A stretch of DNA of 46,923 bases, from the NCBI GenBank assembly GCA_022828225.1, contig JAJEJG010000003.1, positions 1 through 46,923 of the forward strand, in the 5' to 3' direction. The translations under genes were made by a program, and so were the position numbers. Position 1 is the first letter of the stretch, and each line of letters opens with the position of its first letter. Below the pieces are notes generated by a model. It was not told where the DNA came from. It did no database searches and saw nothing but the letters and a program-made list of their open reading frames with translations. The DNA is from Nitrospirales bacterium (GTDB taxonomy: Bacteria; Nitrospirota; Nitrospiria; Nitrospirales; UBA8639). Positions 33,150 to 42,280 of the stretch are shown piece after piece.

Positions 33150-34289
33150 TTGAACGATAATGATTTGAATATCACGCTTGGGGTCGAAGAGGAGTTCTTT
33201 CTGGTTGACCCGGAATCGCGGGATCTGATTGCCGATCCGGATCCGGCAATCTACGAGTCATGCCGGCGTGCCAGCGGCCCTCACACCGTGGTGCACGAAT
33301 TTCTTCGCTCGCAAATTGAGACCAATACCCGGGTCTGTGCCGACTTCACCCAATTGCGGGAGGCCTTGAACGAAACGCGCCGCCTGATCATTGACGCCGC
33401 GCGGCAACATGGGATTGCGGTTATCGCGTCGTCCACCCATCCGTTCGCCGACTGGCGCGTGCAGTTGCCGACGCCTCAGGAACGGTATCAGCGTTTCGCC
33501 ATTACCTATCAAGAGCGACGGTCCTTTCTCGTAAACGGCATGCACATCCACGCCGGATTCGGCGATCCCGACTCGCGTATTCGAGTCATGACGGCCCTGC
33601 GTCGCTATCTCCCCTTGCTGAACATTTTGTCCGCGTCTTCCCCCTTTAGCGCGGGACGGGAGACCGGATTCAAATCCTATCGCCTGAACCTCTTGAACGT
33701 GGTACCGCGGTTCGGGCTCCCCCCGGCTTTTTTCTCTCGACGGGACTACGAAGATCTGCTCAAAGCGTACCAGTCCCTCAAGTTCATCGATGACGGCAGC
33801 GAGTTGTGGTGGGACCTCCGTCCTTCGCCGAAGTACCCCACGATCGAGTTGCGTATCTGCGACGTTTGCGCCCGCCTTGACGACGCGCTCGCCGTGACGG
33901 CAGTGTACGCCTCTCTTATTCGCAAGCTCCTCCGCGAGGATGCCCACGGCACACTATCCCCGGAGCCGCCGTCCGAAATCATCGCGGAGAATCGGTGGTT
34001 GGCGTCGCGCTATGGGGTATTGGCGTTCTTGGGCGATCCTGCCATGGGCGAGCGCATCGACATCAACGATCAACTCACGGCGCTGGCCAACGACCTCGCC
34101 GAAGATGCCCAAGCCCTTGGCTGCGAGCAGGAATTACATCATGCTCTTGTGATTATCCGGGAAGGGGCCGGCTCTGACCGGCAACTCGACCTCTTCCGGT
34201 TGCGACGGCTTGAAGGTGATGGCACGGAGCAAGCGTTGCGTGCCGTAACCGATCTTATCATCCAGGAAACGATTGGCGACACGCAATGA
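33150..34289 (+). CDS. YbdK-type carboxylate-amine ligase (glutamate-cysteine ligase GCS2 family)
   Basis: A 379-aa ATP-grasp-like ligase of the GCS2 family. E. coli YbdK has weak glutamate-cysteine ligase activity; the true substrate of most members is unknown. Motifs: LGVEEEFFLVDPESRDL at the start, EFLRSQIETNT, GIAVIASSTHPFADW, NGMHIHAGF, PFSAGRETGFKSYRLN and PTIELRICDVC. The start is TTG at 33150, chosen because GGAGGGAGGG lies a few bp before it and the family begins just before GVEEEF. An upstream TTG (33114) would add 12 unlikely residues. Directly after its stop the AT-rich spacer begins. Confidence 0.9.
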   Translation: MNDNDLNITLGVEEEFFLVDPESRDLIADPDPAIYESCRRASGPHTVVHEFLRSQIETNTRVCADFTQLREALNETRRLIIDAARQHGIAVIASSTHPFADWRVQLPTPQERYQRFAITYQERRSFLVNGMHIHAGFGDPDSRIRVMTALRRYLPLLNILSASSPFSAGRETGFKSYRLNLLNVVPRFGLPPAFFSRRDYEDLLKAYQSLKFIDDGSELWWDLRPSPKYPTIELRICDVCARLDDALAVTAVYASLIRKLLREDAHGTLSPEPPSEIIAENRWLASRYGVLAFLGDPAMGERIDINDQLTALANDLAEDAQALGCEQELHHALVIIREGAGSDRQLDLFRLRRLEGDGTEQALRAVTDLIIQETIGDTQ

Positions 34290-34416
34290 CATTTTTATTT
34301 TAAATGAAATTTTATTGAATAAATATAAATTAAGTAAATCAAATAAATATATATAATAATTAAATTAACACATTATTATATATTAAAGTATTTATTTAAT
34401 TTAAAATATATATTTC
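34290..34416. other. Extremely AT-rich spacer
   Basis: By my count only 9 of 127 bases are G or C, against a window that is well over half GC. The change is abrupt at both ends: it starts at the ligase stop and ends at the transporter ATG. No ribosome binding site is present before that ATG. TATATAATAAT-like -10 elements are everywhere, so no single promoter can be picked. Confidence 0.9.
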
Positions 34417-35145
34417 ATGGAATCATTTTTCAATAGCATTCTTCTATTCGGGCTTTTGATCGGCATGCAGCATGCTTTGGAGGCTGATCACGTGGCGGCC
34501 CTGTCATCGCTTTGTACGGGCACACGATCGGTTCGCCGGATCGCCACGCATGGTGCGGTCTGGGGACTGGGCCACTCGGTCACCCTGCTGATTTTCGCCG
34601 GAGCTGCGGTCTTTCTGGATCTTCGCTTCGGCGACAAGCTGGCCCATGCACTGGAATGCGTTGTCGGCCTCATGCTGATCCTGTTGGGAGGACAAGTCCT
34701 TTTTCGCTTGTGGTCTGCCCGCGTTCATTTCCATACCCACCGGCACGCTGACGGCAAGACCCATTTTCACGTCCATAGCCATCACGGCGAGAAGACCGAC
34801 CATAATCCAGACCGTCACGTTCATGCCCATACGAGCAAACTGCCCATGCGGACACTGGTGGTGGGCATGGTCCATGGTTTGGCCGGCTCAGCGGCCCTGG
34901 TGGTTCTTACGGCTTCGACCGTGCAGGACCCGGTCACGGGTCTGCTCTACGTCGCGCTGTTCGGTCTCGGCTCGATCGCCGGCATGACGGTGCTTTCTTC
35001 GTTACTCGCCGTACCGCTGGCCTGGACGGCTCGAGCTCTGACCTGGGCTCATCGCAGCCTCCAGGCGGCGGTAGGAGTCGCAACCACAGCGCTGGGCATA
35101 CTGGTGCTGGCGGAAGCCGGAAGCGCTTTCTTTTTGCCTGGTTGA
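34417..35145 (+). CDS. NicO/UreH-type nickel/cobalt transporter
   Basis: A 242-aa inner-membrane protein with about six hydrophobic segments. The first helix has HALEADHVAA, the HX4DH metal motif of nickel/cobalt transporters. A cytosolic or periplasmic loop at about 105-145 is rich in His (HFHTHRHADGKTHFHVHSHH), which would bind metal. GMVHGLAGSAALVVL and GLGSIAGMTVLSSLLAVPLA follow. Nickel import for urease or hydrogenase, or efflux, is possible; no such enzymes are in the window. Translation starts without a visible Shine-Dalgarno after an AT-rich leader. Confidence 0.85.
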   Translation: MESFFNSILLFGLLIGMQHALEADHVAALSSLCTGTRSVRRIATHGAVWGLGHSVTLLIFAGAAVFLDLRFGDKLAHALECVVGLMLILLGGQVLFRLWSARVHFHTHRHADGKTHFHVHSHHGEKTDHNPDRHVHAHTSKLPMRTLVVGMVHGLAGSAALVVLTASTVQDPVTGLLYVALFGLGSIAGMTVLSSLLAVPLAWTARALTWAHRSLQAAVGVATTALGILVLAEAGSAFFLPG

Positions 35146-35270
35146 GTCCGCTCAACACCGTTCCATTTTCGCATTTCACTCCGGCCATGGCTTGCACGCC
35201 TTGTTCTATCAATTACGGTTTCTTTAGAATTGTGCATGTTTGTTCGTTGACAATTTCCGCTGTCTCCTTC

Positions 35271-35416
35271 TGTCATCCCCGACCCCGATCGGGGATCCAG
35301 TGTCTTTGCCTGTTCTTCCGTCTGGGCAGGGTAAAGACCCTGGATTCCCGCGTGAGCGGGAATGACAGAAAGCGGCGGCGCCCTCACCCCAACCCTCTCC
35401 CGCCGCGGGGAGAGGG
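35271..35416. repeat. Repeat families A, A and C
   Basis: Family A inverted (35271-35309, core CCCCGATCGGGG), family A direct (35333-35368, with CCCGCGTGAGCGGG core) and family C (35381-35416). The variant cores keep base pairing. The ~300-bp space 35146-35446 holds nothing else I can identify. Confidence 0.8.
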
Positions 35417-35446
35417 AGAAATGAGGCACAACCGAAAGTTCAAGAA

Positions 35447-36670
35447 ATGACTCAGGATGAAGCCCGTTCGTATCTCAATTACCTGCTGACGTTGGGGCTC
35501 CGCCGTGAAGAGGCGTTCGGGCCGTTGGCTATCGCGTTTCTTCGTGAACGGGATCTGACGGCCCTCGGCATCGCGCCGGAAGAGCAGTTCAGTTTGATCA
35601 TCGCCACGACCCAGGCGATTGCCGCGGAGCCCAAACGGTATTCGCTCAAATTGGAACTGCTGCAAAAGGCCCGGCAACTGCTTGCGACCACGCGGTTCTT
35701 CGACCCCGAATTGGATAAAGATTTGGAGCATGACATTCAAAAGACGACCGCCGAGTTGGCGATCTATAACGACGCCATGAAGTCTTCCCGGACTGCGTCG
35801 ATCGACCGGCACACGTTGATCGTCGAGACGGATGTCCCCGACTATTTTCTGGACTTGGCGCAGAAGCGAGCCGGGGCGTATTACCAGAACAAGTATCGGC
35901 TAACCAAGGAGGCCAAAACCGCGCAGCATTTCGGCGGCACGCCCAAGCGCTTCGAACCCGACAATGAAGCCCTGCACAAGGAATTTCCCGGCGCTTGCGC
36001 TCCATTTATGGCCGTTCGGACGAATGGGTTCCACATGATGCTTCCGTTTGACCTGAAAATCAGCCGGCGGCCCGATGAGCCGCTCGATGCGGGCATCAGG
36101 ATCTTTTACGCGAAAATGGGGTATTCGTATCCGCTCCGCTATGAGATGGGGAAACTGTGCAGTTACCACGACGGGCAGGTCTATGACATTGCCCTGGATG
36201 ATCCGAACTTATTATTCGTATCCGTCTCCGGCATCAAAGATGCCGAATTTCCGGCCAAATCCGTTCCCGGTTCCGGGGACGTGCCGCCGGAATATGCCTA
36301 CCCGCTCGCCGTACTCGAACATACCGGCAGCCTCGGGCCGTTTATCCAGGTCAGTTGCAATTTCAAAGTCTGGTTCGATGCATCCAAGGTCTCCGTCCTG
36401 ATCCAAGGCGCGCCGGACCTGTACGAATATGGGCTTCAGGGCGGCGCGGGGCTCATGACCCGTTCCTATGCCTCGGACAAAGTCCCCACCTATGCGGAAG
36501 CCCAATCACAACCCTGGCAGGAAGGGCTGAGTTTTAACTTCGTGAATCTTCATCTGACCTTGAGCCCTGGCACGGAAACGGGCTTTATTCCCCACAGTAC
36601 GCCGATCTTTACGGTGTTTCCCGTTCTGAGCAAGCAAAGCTACAAGTTCGACCGGTTGACCGAGGCATAG
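35447..36670 (+). CDS. Unknown 407-aa soluble protein
   Basis: I do not recognise it. Residues 1-60 are helical (MTQDEARSYLNYLLTLGLRR), and about 65-115 may form a coiled coil. The rest (about 130-407) is a mixed alpha/beta domain with many aromatic residues, for example YYQNKYRLTKEAKTAQHFGG, GFHMMLPFDLKISRRPDEP, MGYSYPLRYEMGKLCSYHDG and SFNFVNLHLTLSP. There is no signal peptide or membrane segment. The ATG follows the end of a family C repeat by 29 bp; GAAAG is a weak ribosome binding site. The real start could be slightly further in. Confidence 0.65.
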   Translation: MTQDEARSYLNYLLTLGLRREEAFGPLAIAFLRERDLTALGIAPEEQFSLIIATTQAIAAEPKRYSLKLELLQKARQLLATTRFFDPELDKDLEHDIQKTTAELAIYNDAMKSSRTASIDRHTLIVETDVPDYFLDLAQKRAGAYYQNKYRLTKEAKTAQHFGGTPKRFEPDNEALHKEFPGACAPFMAVRTNGFHMMLPFDLKISRRPDEPLDAGIRIFYAKMGYSYPLRYEMGKLCSYHDGQVYDIALDDPNLLFVSVSGIKDAEFPAKSVPGSGDVPPEYAYPLAVLEHTGSLGPFIQVSCNFKVWFDASKVSVLIQGAPDLYEYGLQGGAGLMTRSYASDKVPTYAEAQSQPWQEGLSFNFVNLHLTLSPGTETGFIPHSTPIFTVFPVLSKQSYKFDRLTEA

Positions 36671-36748
36671 GATTGTCTCACCTCTCGAAGTTCTGACTAA
36701 ATCAGACCTTTGGTTGCCTTGCTTTTCATAAGAAATCCATTACACCTG

Positions 36749-36778
36749 TTGATACGCCATGAACGCCTATGCTATCAT
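36749..36778 (+). promoter_or_regulatory. Possible promoter of the CNNM/CorC gene
   Basis: TTGATA (36749-36754), 18 bp, TATCAT (36773-36778). It gives a leader of about 180 nt to the ATG at 36966. Nothing else is visible in 36671-36965. Confidence 0.35.
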
Positions 36779-36965
36779 GGCATCTCCAATGGACGACGAC
36801 GGTCCCAGACGATATTCCCTGCACCAGCGCAATAATCTCTACCCGCCCTTATCTTCTTTCTTTGTCCATTTCCCAATACCGGATCCCTGCAGAGCAAAGG
36901 GCTTGCTTTCTCTAGGTTTTCCGGCCCCTCTGCCCGGAACCAGTGTTTTGCTCTGATCTGATCCC

Positions 36966-38246
36966 ATGGAATATCTCATCATTCTGGTTTGCTTGGTGTT
37001 ATCCGGATTGTTTTCAGGAGCGGAAATTGCGTTCTTTTCCATTCCCGAAAGCCGCTTGGAAACCCTGAAGGAGGAAGGCCGCCGGGCGGGAGCTTTGGCG
37101 CTTTCTCTCAGGCAGAATCCCCAGCGACTTCTGTCGACGATCCTGATCGGGAACAACGTCGTCAACCTGACGGCCGCCGCGTTGATTTCCATGGTTACCT
37201 TCGAACATTTCGGGTCCGAAGCGGTTGCGATTGCGACGGGCGGGTTGACGATTTTTGTGCTGATCTTCGGAGAAATCGTCCCCAAAACCCTGTGCGCCAA
37301 ACACGCAGCCTCCGCGGTCCAATTCTTCGCGTACATGATCTTTTGGATGGAAAAACTCTTTGCTCCGGCTCTCTTCCTGTTGGAACCCCTAATCCTGAAA
37401 TTGACCGGAGGACGGGGGCTGGCCGTCCCGTTCGTGACGAAAGAAGAGCTCAAGATCATGATCGAGGCCGGAGGCAAAGCCGGGGTGCTCGAGTCCGAAA
37501 AAGTCGAGATGATCAAGAATCTTTTCGAGTTCACCGAGCTGACGGCCAGGGACGTGATGACGCCGAGAATCGATACGGTCGTCATGGACAGCAATCTGTC
37601 TTTGAACGAAGCCAAAGAAAACCTGTTCAATACCAAACATTCACGGATTCCCGTCTATGACGACCTCCGCGACAACATCACGGGCATCCTGTATCGAAGT
37701 CATGCCCTGATCGAACTGGCCCAGGGCAATCGCACGAGCAAACTGAAGGAATTAGCCCTCCCGCCGCTCTTCATTCCCATTTCGAAACCGGTTGGCGATC
37801 TCTTGAAGCAATTTCAGCAGGAGAAACGCCACATCGCGATCGTCGTCAATGAATTCGGCGGGGTCATGGGAATCGTCACCACGGAAGATCTGTTGGAAGA
37901 GGTCGTGGGTGACATTCTCGACGAGACGGACGTCAGTGAAGAACTGATCAAACGGACCGGTAAAAATGAGATTCTGGTGAGCGGTCGAACGGAGGTTCGC
38001 AAAATCAATGAATTTCTGAAGGTTGCCTTGGATAAAGAAGAAGACGTCGTCTTCTATACGATCAGCGGGCTTATCCAGCAGCACCTCGGCCATATCCCTG
38101 CGGTCGGCGAGGAACTCCGAGTAGCCGATTGTCTGTTGACCATCCGCGAAGCCGATAACCGATCCATCAAAAGCGTCCAGATCCTCAAACTGGAAGACGT
38201 ACCTAAAGAAGAACCGGCGCCCGCCCAAGCCGGTTCCTCCACATAA
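36966..38246 (+). CDS. CNNM/CorC-type transporter-associated membrane protein (DUF21, CBS pair, CorC_HlyC)
   Basis: A 426-aa protein. Residues 1-~190 are a DUF21 domain with three to four membrane helices ([46 protein letters not shown]). Residues ~200-330 hold two CBS domains ([38 protein letters not shown] then [12 protein letters not shown]). The C-terminal CorC_HlyC domain ends near [17 protein letters not shown]. Family members are linked to magnesium/cobalt export or ion homeostasis; the older name haemolysin is misleading. The layout is complete. Confidence 0.92.
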   Translation: MEYLIILVCLVLSGLFSGAEIAFFSIPESRLETLKEEGRRAGALALSLRQNPQRLLSTILIGNNVVNLTAAALISMVTFEHFGSEAVAIATGGLTIFVLIFGEIVPKTLCAKHAASAVQFFAYMIFWMEKLFAPALFLLEPLILKLTGGRGLAVPFVTKEELKIMIEAGGKAGVLESEKVEMIKNLFEFTELTARDVMTPRIDTVVMDSNLSLNEAKENLFNTKHSRIPVYDDLRDNITGILYRSHALIELAQGNRTSKLKELALPPLFIPISKPVGDLLKQFQQEKRHIAIVVNEFGGVMGIVTTEDLLEEVVGDILDETDVSEELIKRTGKNEILVSGRTEVRKINEFLKVALDKEEDVVFYTISGLIQQHLGHIPAVGEELRVADCLLTIREADNRSIKSVQILKLEDVPKEEPAPAQAGSST

Positions 38247-38269
38247 CGCCGGGCGTTTTGTCTTTTCCC

Positions 38270-40345
38270 TCAGTCGCCACCGGCTCGAAGCAACTCAAGA
38301 AACCCGGCTTCATCAAGCACGGTAATCCCCAAACGCTTGGCCTCGTCCAGTTTCGACCCCGGGTCTTTTCCGACGACGACGTACGAGGTGTGTTTGCTGA
38401 CACTGGAGGTGACTCGTCCACCAAGCGCTTGGAGGCGTTGCGTCGCTTCCGGCCGGCTCACGTTCTCCAGCCCGCCGGTGAACACAAAACTTTTCCCTTT
38501 CAAGGGTCCGGCTTGTCCACTTTTTTCAGAGGAAACAGCCTGAACGTTCACCCCTAACGTCTTCATGGCATTGAGTACAGCCACGTTTCGCTCTTCGGCG
38601 AAGAAGCTGACTACGCTCTGCGCAATTTCCGGCCCGACATCGTGAATCTCCAGTAATTCCTCACGGGTCACCGCCAAAAGCTTATCCAACGAACCGAACT
38701 GCGATGCCAAAATCTGCGCGACGTGATGGCCGACGTGGTGAATGCCGAGCCCGAAGAGAAACCGCTCTAGTGAGGGGGTTTTGCTTTGCGAAATAGCCAC
38801 GAGCAACTGGGCTGCTGATTTTTCCGCGAATCCGTCCAGGCTCAAGAGTTGCTCTTCGGTCAAACGGTAGAGGTCCGCCAGATCCTTGACCAAGGCTTTA
38901 TCGACGAGTTGCGCGACGGTCTTTCCTCCCAGTCCTTCGATATTGAGGGCGCCTTTGGAGGCAAAATGTTGAATGCCGCCTTTCAACTGCGCGGAGCACA
39001 CGGTTCGTCCCGTGCAATAATAAACAGGACCTTCCTGTACCACGGCGGATTGACACACCGGACAGGCACGCGGGGCCTCGAACGCACCGGCACGTTGTTC
39101 GCCGGGAATCTCGATCCGCTCGACGATATCGGGGATCACGTCCCCCGCCCGCTCAACCTTGACCGTATCTCCGACCCGCACGTCCTTGCGCGCCACTTCT
39201 TCCACGTTATGCAACGTGGCCCGGCTGATCGTCACGCCGCCGACTTCGACCGGCGTCAATAGCGCAATCGGGGTCAACGCGCCGGTCCGCCCCACAGACA
39301 CCACGATGTCCTGCACGATAGTCAATTCCTTGCGCGGGGGGAATTTAAACGCGATCGCCCAGCGCGGGCTCCTCGATTTTTCGCCGAGTTGCTCCTGGAA
39401 GTCCCGTGAATTGAGTTTCACCACAATGCCGTCGATTTCAAACGGCAAGTCTTCCCGCTGCTCCATCATGCTGCGGTGAAAGGCTATGACCTCTTCGATG
39501 CCGTTACAGAGTTGGCGTTGTGCAGGATCGGGGACGAGCAAACCCCACTCATGGAGTTTGGTCACGGTCTCCCAATGCGTAAGCGGCAACGGATCGGAGG
39601 AGACCATCAAATCGTAACAGGTGAGCACCAGGGGTCTGGAGGCGGTAATCCCGGCATCGAGTTGCCGGAGCGAACCGGAAGCGGCGTTGCGGGGATTGGC
39701 AAAGGTCTTTTCTCCGCGCTCGGCCAACTGCCGATTGAGGGCTTGGAAATCGGGAAGACGCAGGTACACTTCCCCCCGGACTACGATCCGCTTCGGCACG
39801 TTCCCCTCGATGGTCAGACACTGAAGCCGGGAAAGAATCGACCGAAGGTTGGGAGTAATCAGTTCACCCGTTTGCCCGTCTCCCCTGGTCGCGCCACCGG
39901 CGAACTTCCCCTCTTCATAGACAATGACGACTGACAATCCATCGTATTTCGGCTCAACGACGTACTCGATTCGTTCGATTTCCAGTTCTTTCTTGACGCG
40001 TTTATCAAACGCATAGACGTCATCAGGAGCCAGGACTGAATCCAGACTCAACAACGGACGATCGTGCGGCACCTTCGAAAACACCGAAGCAGAAGCAACC
40101 GCAGGAGGAGAACTGCCATAGTCTTCAACTTCGATATACCCGACGCGTTGCGTGGGCGAATCCGGAACAACCAGGTCGGGATATTGCTCTTCCAAATCCT
40201 GAAGAGACTGAAAGAGTTTGTCGTATTCCGAATCCGAAATTTCCGGTTTGCCGAGACCATAATAGAGACGGTTGTGCCGGCGAATCCGTTCGCGCAATTC
40301 GGCGATTCGAGCTTGAATGGAACGTGGAGCGTCGGATGGGGACAT
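38270..40345 (-). CDS. ligA: NAD-dependent DNA ligase LigA
   Basis: Seals nicks in DNA using NAD+. The adenylated lysine is K133 in EPKYDGLSV. The order is: Ia domain (YYGLGKPEISDSEYDKLF), adenylation domain (GDGQTGELITPNLRSI, FEIDGIVVKLN) and OB fold with WAIAFKFPPRKE. Then come the zinc cysteines in CPVCQSAVVQEGPVYYC, the helix-hairpin-helix region and a C-terminal BRCT (GKSFVFTGGLENVSRPEAT). The length is 691 aa. The ATG at 40345 (MSPSDAPRSI) is preferred over a TTG at 40360. It lies 39 bp after the unknown gene at 40385 and may share its transcript. Confidence 0.97.
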   Translation of the reverse strand: MSPSDAPRSIQARIAELRERIRRHNRLYYGLGKPEISDSEYDKLFQSLQDLEEQYPDLVVPDSPTQRVGYIEVEDYGSSPPAVASASVFSKVPHDRPLLSLDSVLAPDDVYAFDKRVKKELEIERIEYVVEPKYDGLSVVIVYEEGKFAGGATRGDGQTGELITPNLRSILSRLQCLTIEGNVPKRIVVRGEVYLRLPDFQALNRQLAERGEKTFANPRNAASGSLRQLDAGITASRPLVLTCYDLMVSSDPLPLTHWETVTKLHEWGLLVPDPAQRQLCNGIEEVIAFHRSMMEQREDLPFEIDGIVVKLNSRDFQEQLGEKSRSPRWAIAFKFPPRKELTIVQDIVVSVGRTGALTPIALLTPVEVGGVTISRATLHNVEEVARKDVRVGDTVKVERAGDVIPDIVERIEIPGEQRAGAFEAPRACPVCQSAVVQEGPVYYCTGRTVCSAQLKGGIQHFASKGALNIEGLGGKTVAQLVDKALVKDLADLYRLTEEQLLSLDGFAEKSAAQLLVAISQSKTPSLERFLFGLGIHHVGHHVAQILASQFGSLDKLLAVTREELLEIHDVGPEIAQSVVSFFAEERNVAVLNAMKTLGVNVQAVSSEKSGQAGPLKGKSFVFTGGLENVSRPEATQRLQALGGRVTSSVSKHTSYVVVGKDPGSKLDEAKRLGITVLDEAGFLELLRAGGD

Positions 40346-40384
40346 GCCTGCACGCAACAACCCCGGACCGTTCGGGGCTGGCTC

Positions 40385-42274
40385 CTACCCTTGAATGAAT
40401 TGTCCGGCAAAACTTCGAATTTCGTGCCCGTTGAGCACGTGAAAGCGTCGCAGCCGGGCAACGGTCTGGCCCGAAAACCGCAACAGGGAAATCGGGATGA
40501 GCCTGCGCTCGAATTTTCGGGCAATATGTCTCCACCGGGCCGGCGGCGGAACGGGACTCACGAGCGTGATATGTTTTTCTTGTGAATGGAGGGCCGCGCC
40601 GGCGATCAGGCGCTCCTCCAGAGTTCGAGCAAAATCGAGCCGGGGATCCTCCCAAATATCCGGAATCGGCCGTGGAGGAAACAGGAACAGGGTCCCCCCG
40701 TATTGGGACTGCCCGATCCCCGGTCCGACCATGTTCTCCAAAAAGGGAGAGGCATAAAAGCAGAGCGTGGATTCTTCAACGTGTTCCGCGTACCACGTGG
40801 CCTGCCACGAAAATTTCTCGCGGTCCGCGGGCACCTCGAAGATGAAGACCACGATTTCCACGGTACCACGAGACGGCGGGATTTCCTTCACGTACAGATC
40901 GGCACTTTTTTGTCGTGGATCCCAATGGCGCAACGTTTCCCGCATGTCGATGCCGTCGCGAATCGAAGTCGTGAATTTATCGACCCGGGCCAGATCCTCC
41001 CCGAGCAAGGCTTTGCTTTGTTCGCGAACGTGGGCCGTAAAGCCTTCGATCCGATTATCTTCCGGAGGCCAGGAACATTGACCCAAGGGATTCCAACGAT
41101 AGGCCCATCGGCGTCGTTTCCCCGGCTCCTGCCGCGGCTTGAGCGACAGCGTTCGCCATGACAGCGGTGTGCTCCCCAACCGGTTCTTCGCAGTGGCCAC
41201 GTGACCGTCCGGAGACTCAAGCCGGCCAAGGCCGATCCCATATGGCGGAAACGCAGCACGTACGGCTTCGTCCGGCTCATACGAGTAACTCTTTGCCGTT
41301 TCGAGAAAAGTCACGGCAAATTCATCTCCGGCGAATTGTTTGGCTGCCAGCGCCAAGGTATACAAATCCGGGGTCAGCCGGCGTTCACACAACGCAAGGT
41401 TCCTCACGTATTGCAGATACATCTGGAGCAACTGGGGCGTTACCCAATTGGATTCCTGTTGCAAGTGCGCCGGGCGGGTGGCAAGCCATCGGAGCCGGGT
41501 TTCGAGCAGCAATTCCTTGATTCCGTCGACGGATAACTGAGCGTCGGAACGGGCTTCGATCCGTCTCCGCTCGTACAGTTCAGTCAGAAAAGGCAGTTCA
41601 CACAGCAGAAAATATAACGTACGGGGTTCCACAAGATGGAGGGCAGGACGACCTTCCAGGGCTTCGGGAACCTCGTATGGCCGGCGGTTCTGATAGGCGT
41701 CGCGCAACCACGGCCAGTCTTCCACGGCGCACATACACAGAATCGAGTCATAATCCAATTCAAGCTCATGCAATTTGAACGCCATCCACTTGATTCGTGA
41801 CCAGCGTTGGCTGTGCGGTTTGGGATACGGGAGAAAGGGCAACGCAGCCCCGGAAAAGGAGGCCAGCGAAACGCTTTTCAGGGCATACGGGTCGGGAGCC
41901 GGGTATTCCGTCGGGTCATACGCGGTCACGTCCCGGTCGATATAGGCCCGGTCGATTCCCTCCTCGATGGCCATCCTGATCGCGGCAATAACAGGTTGGC
42001 AGGGATCAAGAGGGACGTAACTGCATTCCGGACGTTCGTTGCGGTCCGGCTCAGGCAGCACCACGATGCCGATAACGGGCAATTGCCTGATCCCTTCCTC
42101 GACAGTGTCCTCAACGGACGCCGGCAACGGCAGGGCCACACAATCAAACCGCTGCTTCAGCCACAAGTCCCGAACGGCGCCCGCCACGTCCCCACTGCCG
42201 TGACAAATCGGCACGACTTGCACGCGTGACGAAAGACGAAATACCGCGTTGTCCTGTTGCGACAAAGGACTCAT
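40385..42274 (-). CDS. Unknown 629-aa protein partnered with a MoxR-like ATPase
   Basis: I do not recognise the family with confidence. The N-terminal ~130 residues (VQVVPICHGSGDVAGAVRDL, FDCVALPLPASVEDTVEEGI, PVIGIVVLPEP) have the strand-helix pattern of TraB/ChaN-like or DUF5682-like domains, which often sit with MoxR ATPases; this is inference from memory. The middle (about 160-370) is helical. The C-terminal part has aromatic-rich beta segments (CFYASPFLENMVGPGIGQSQ) and ends in basic helices. There is no signal peptide or membrane segment. It begins 6 bp after the ATPase gene, so the two are probably co-translated and work together. Confidence 0.6.
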   Translation of the reverse strand: MSPLSQQDNAVFRLSSRVQVVPICHGSGDVAGAVRDLWLKQRFDCVALPLPASVEDTVEEGIRQLPVIGIVVLPEPDRNERPECSYVPLDPCQPVIAAIRMAIEEGIDRAYIDRDVTAYDPTEYPAPDPYALKSVSLASFSGAALPFLPYPKPHSQRWSRIKWMAFKLHELELDYDSILCMCAVEDWPWLRDAYQNRRPYEVPEALEGRPALHLVEPRTLYFLLCELPFLTELYERRRIEARSDAQLSVDGIKELLLETRLRWLATRPAHLQQESNWVTPQLLQMYLQYVRNLALCERRLTPDLYTLALAAKQFAGDEFAVTFLETAKSYSYEPDEAVRAAFPPYGIGLGRLESPDGHVATAKNRLGSTPLSWRTLSLKPRQEPGKRRRWAYRWNPLGQCSWPPEDNRIEGFTAHVREQSKALLGEDLARVDKFTTSIRDGIDMRETLRHWDPRQKSADLYVKEIPPSRGTVEIVVFIFEVPADREKFSWQATWYAEHVEESTLCFYASPFLENMVGPGIGQSQYGGTLFLFPPRPIPDIWEDPRLDFARTLEERLIAGAALHSQEKHITLVSPVPPPARWRHIARKFERRLIPISLLRFSGQTVARLRRFHVLNGHEIRSFAGQFIQG

Positions 42275-42280
42275 GGACGG

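Noticed and set aside
33258-33947. A 229-codon minus-strand frame inside the YbdK-type ligase gene
   Set aside because: Shadow of a well-supported gene on the other strand; no independent start signal or family pattern.
36759-36956. A 65-codon open frame before the CNNM/CorC gene
   Set aside because: No ribosome binding site, Pro-rich low-complexity translation, and it overlaps the likely promoter and leader.
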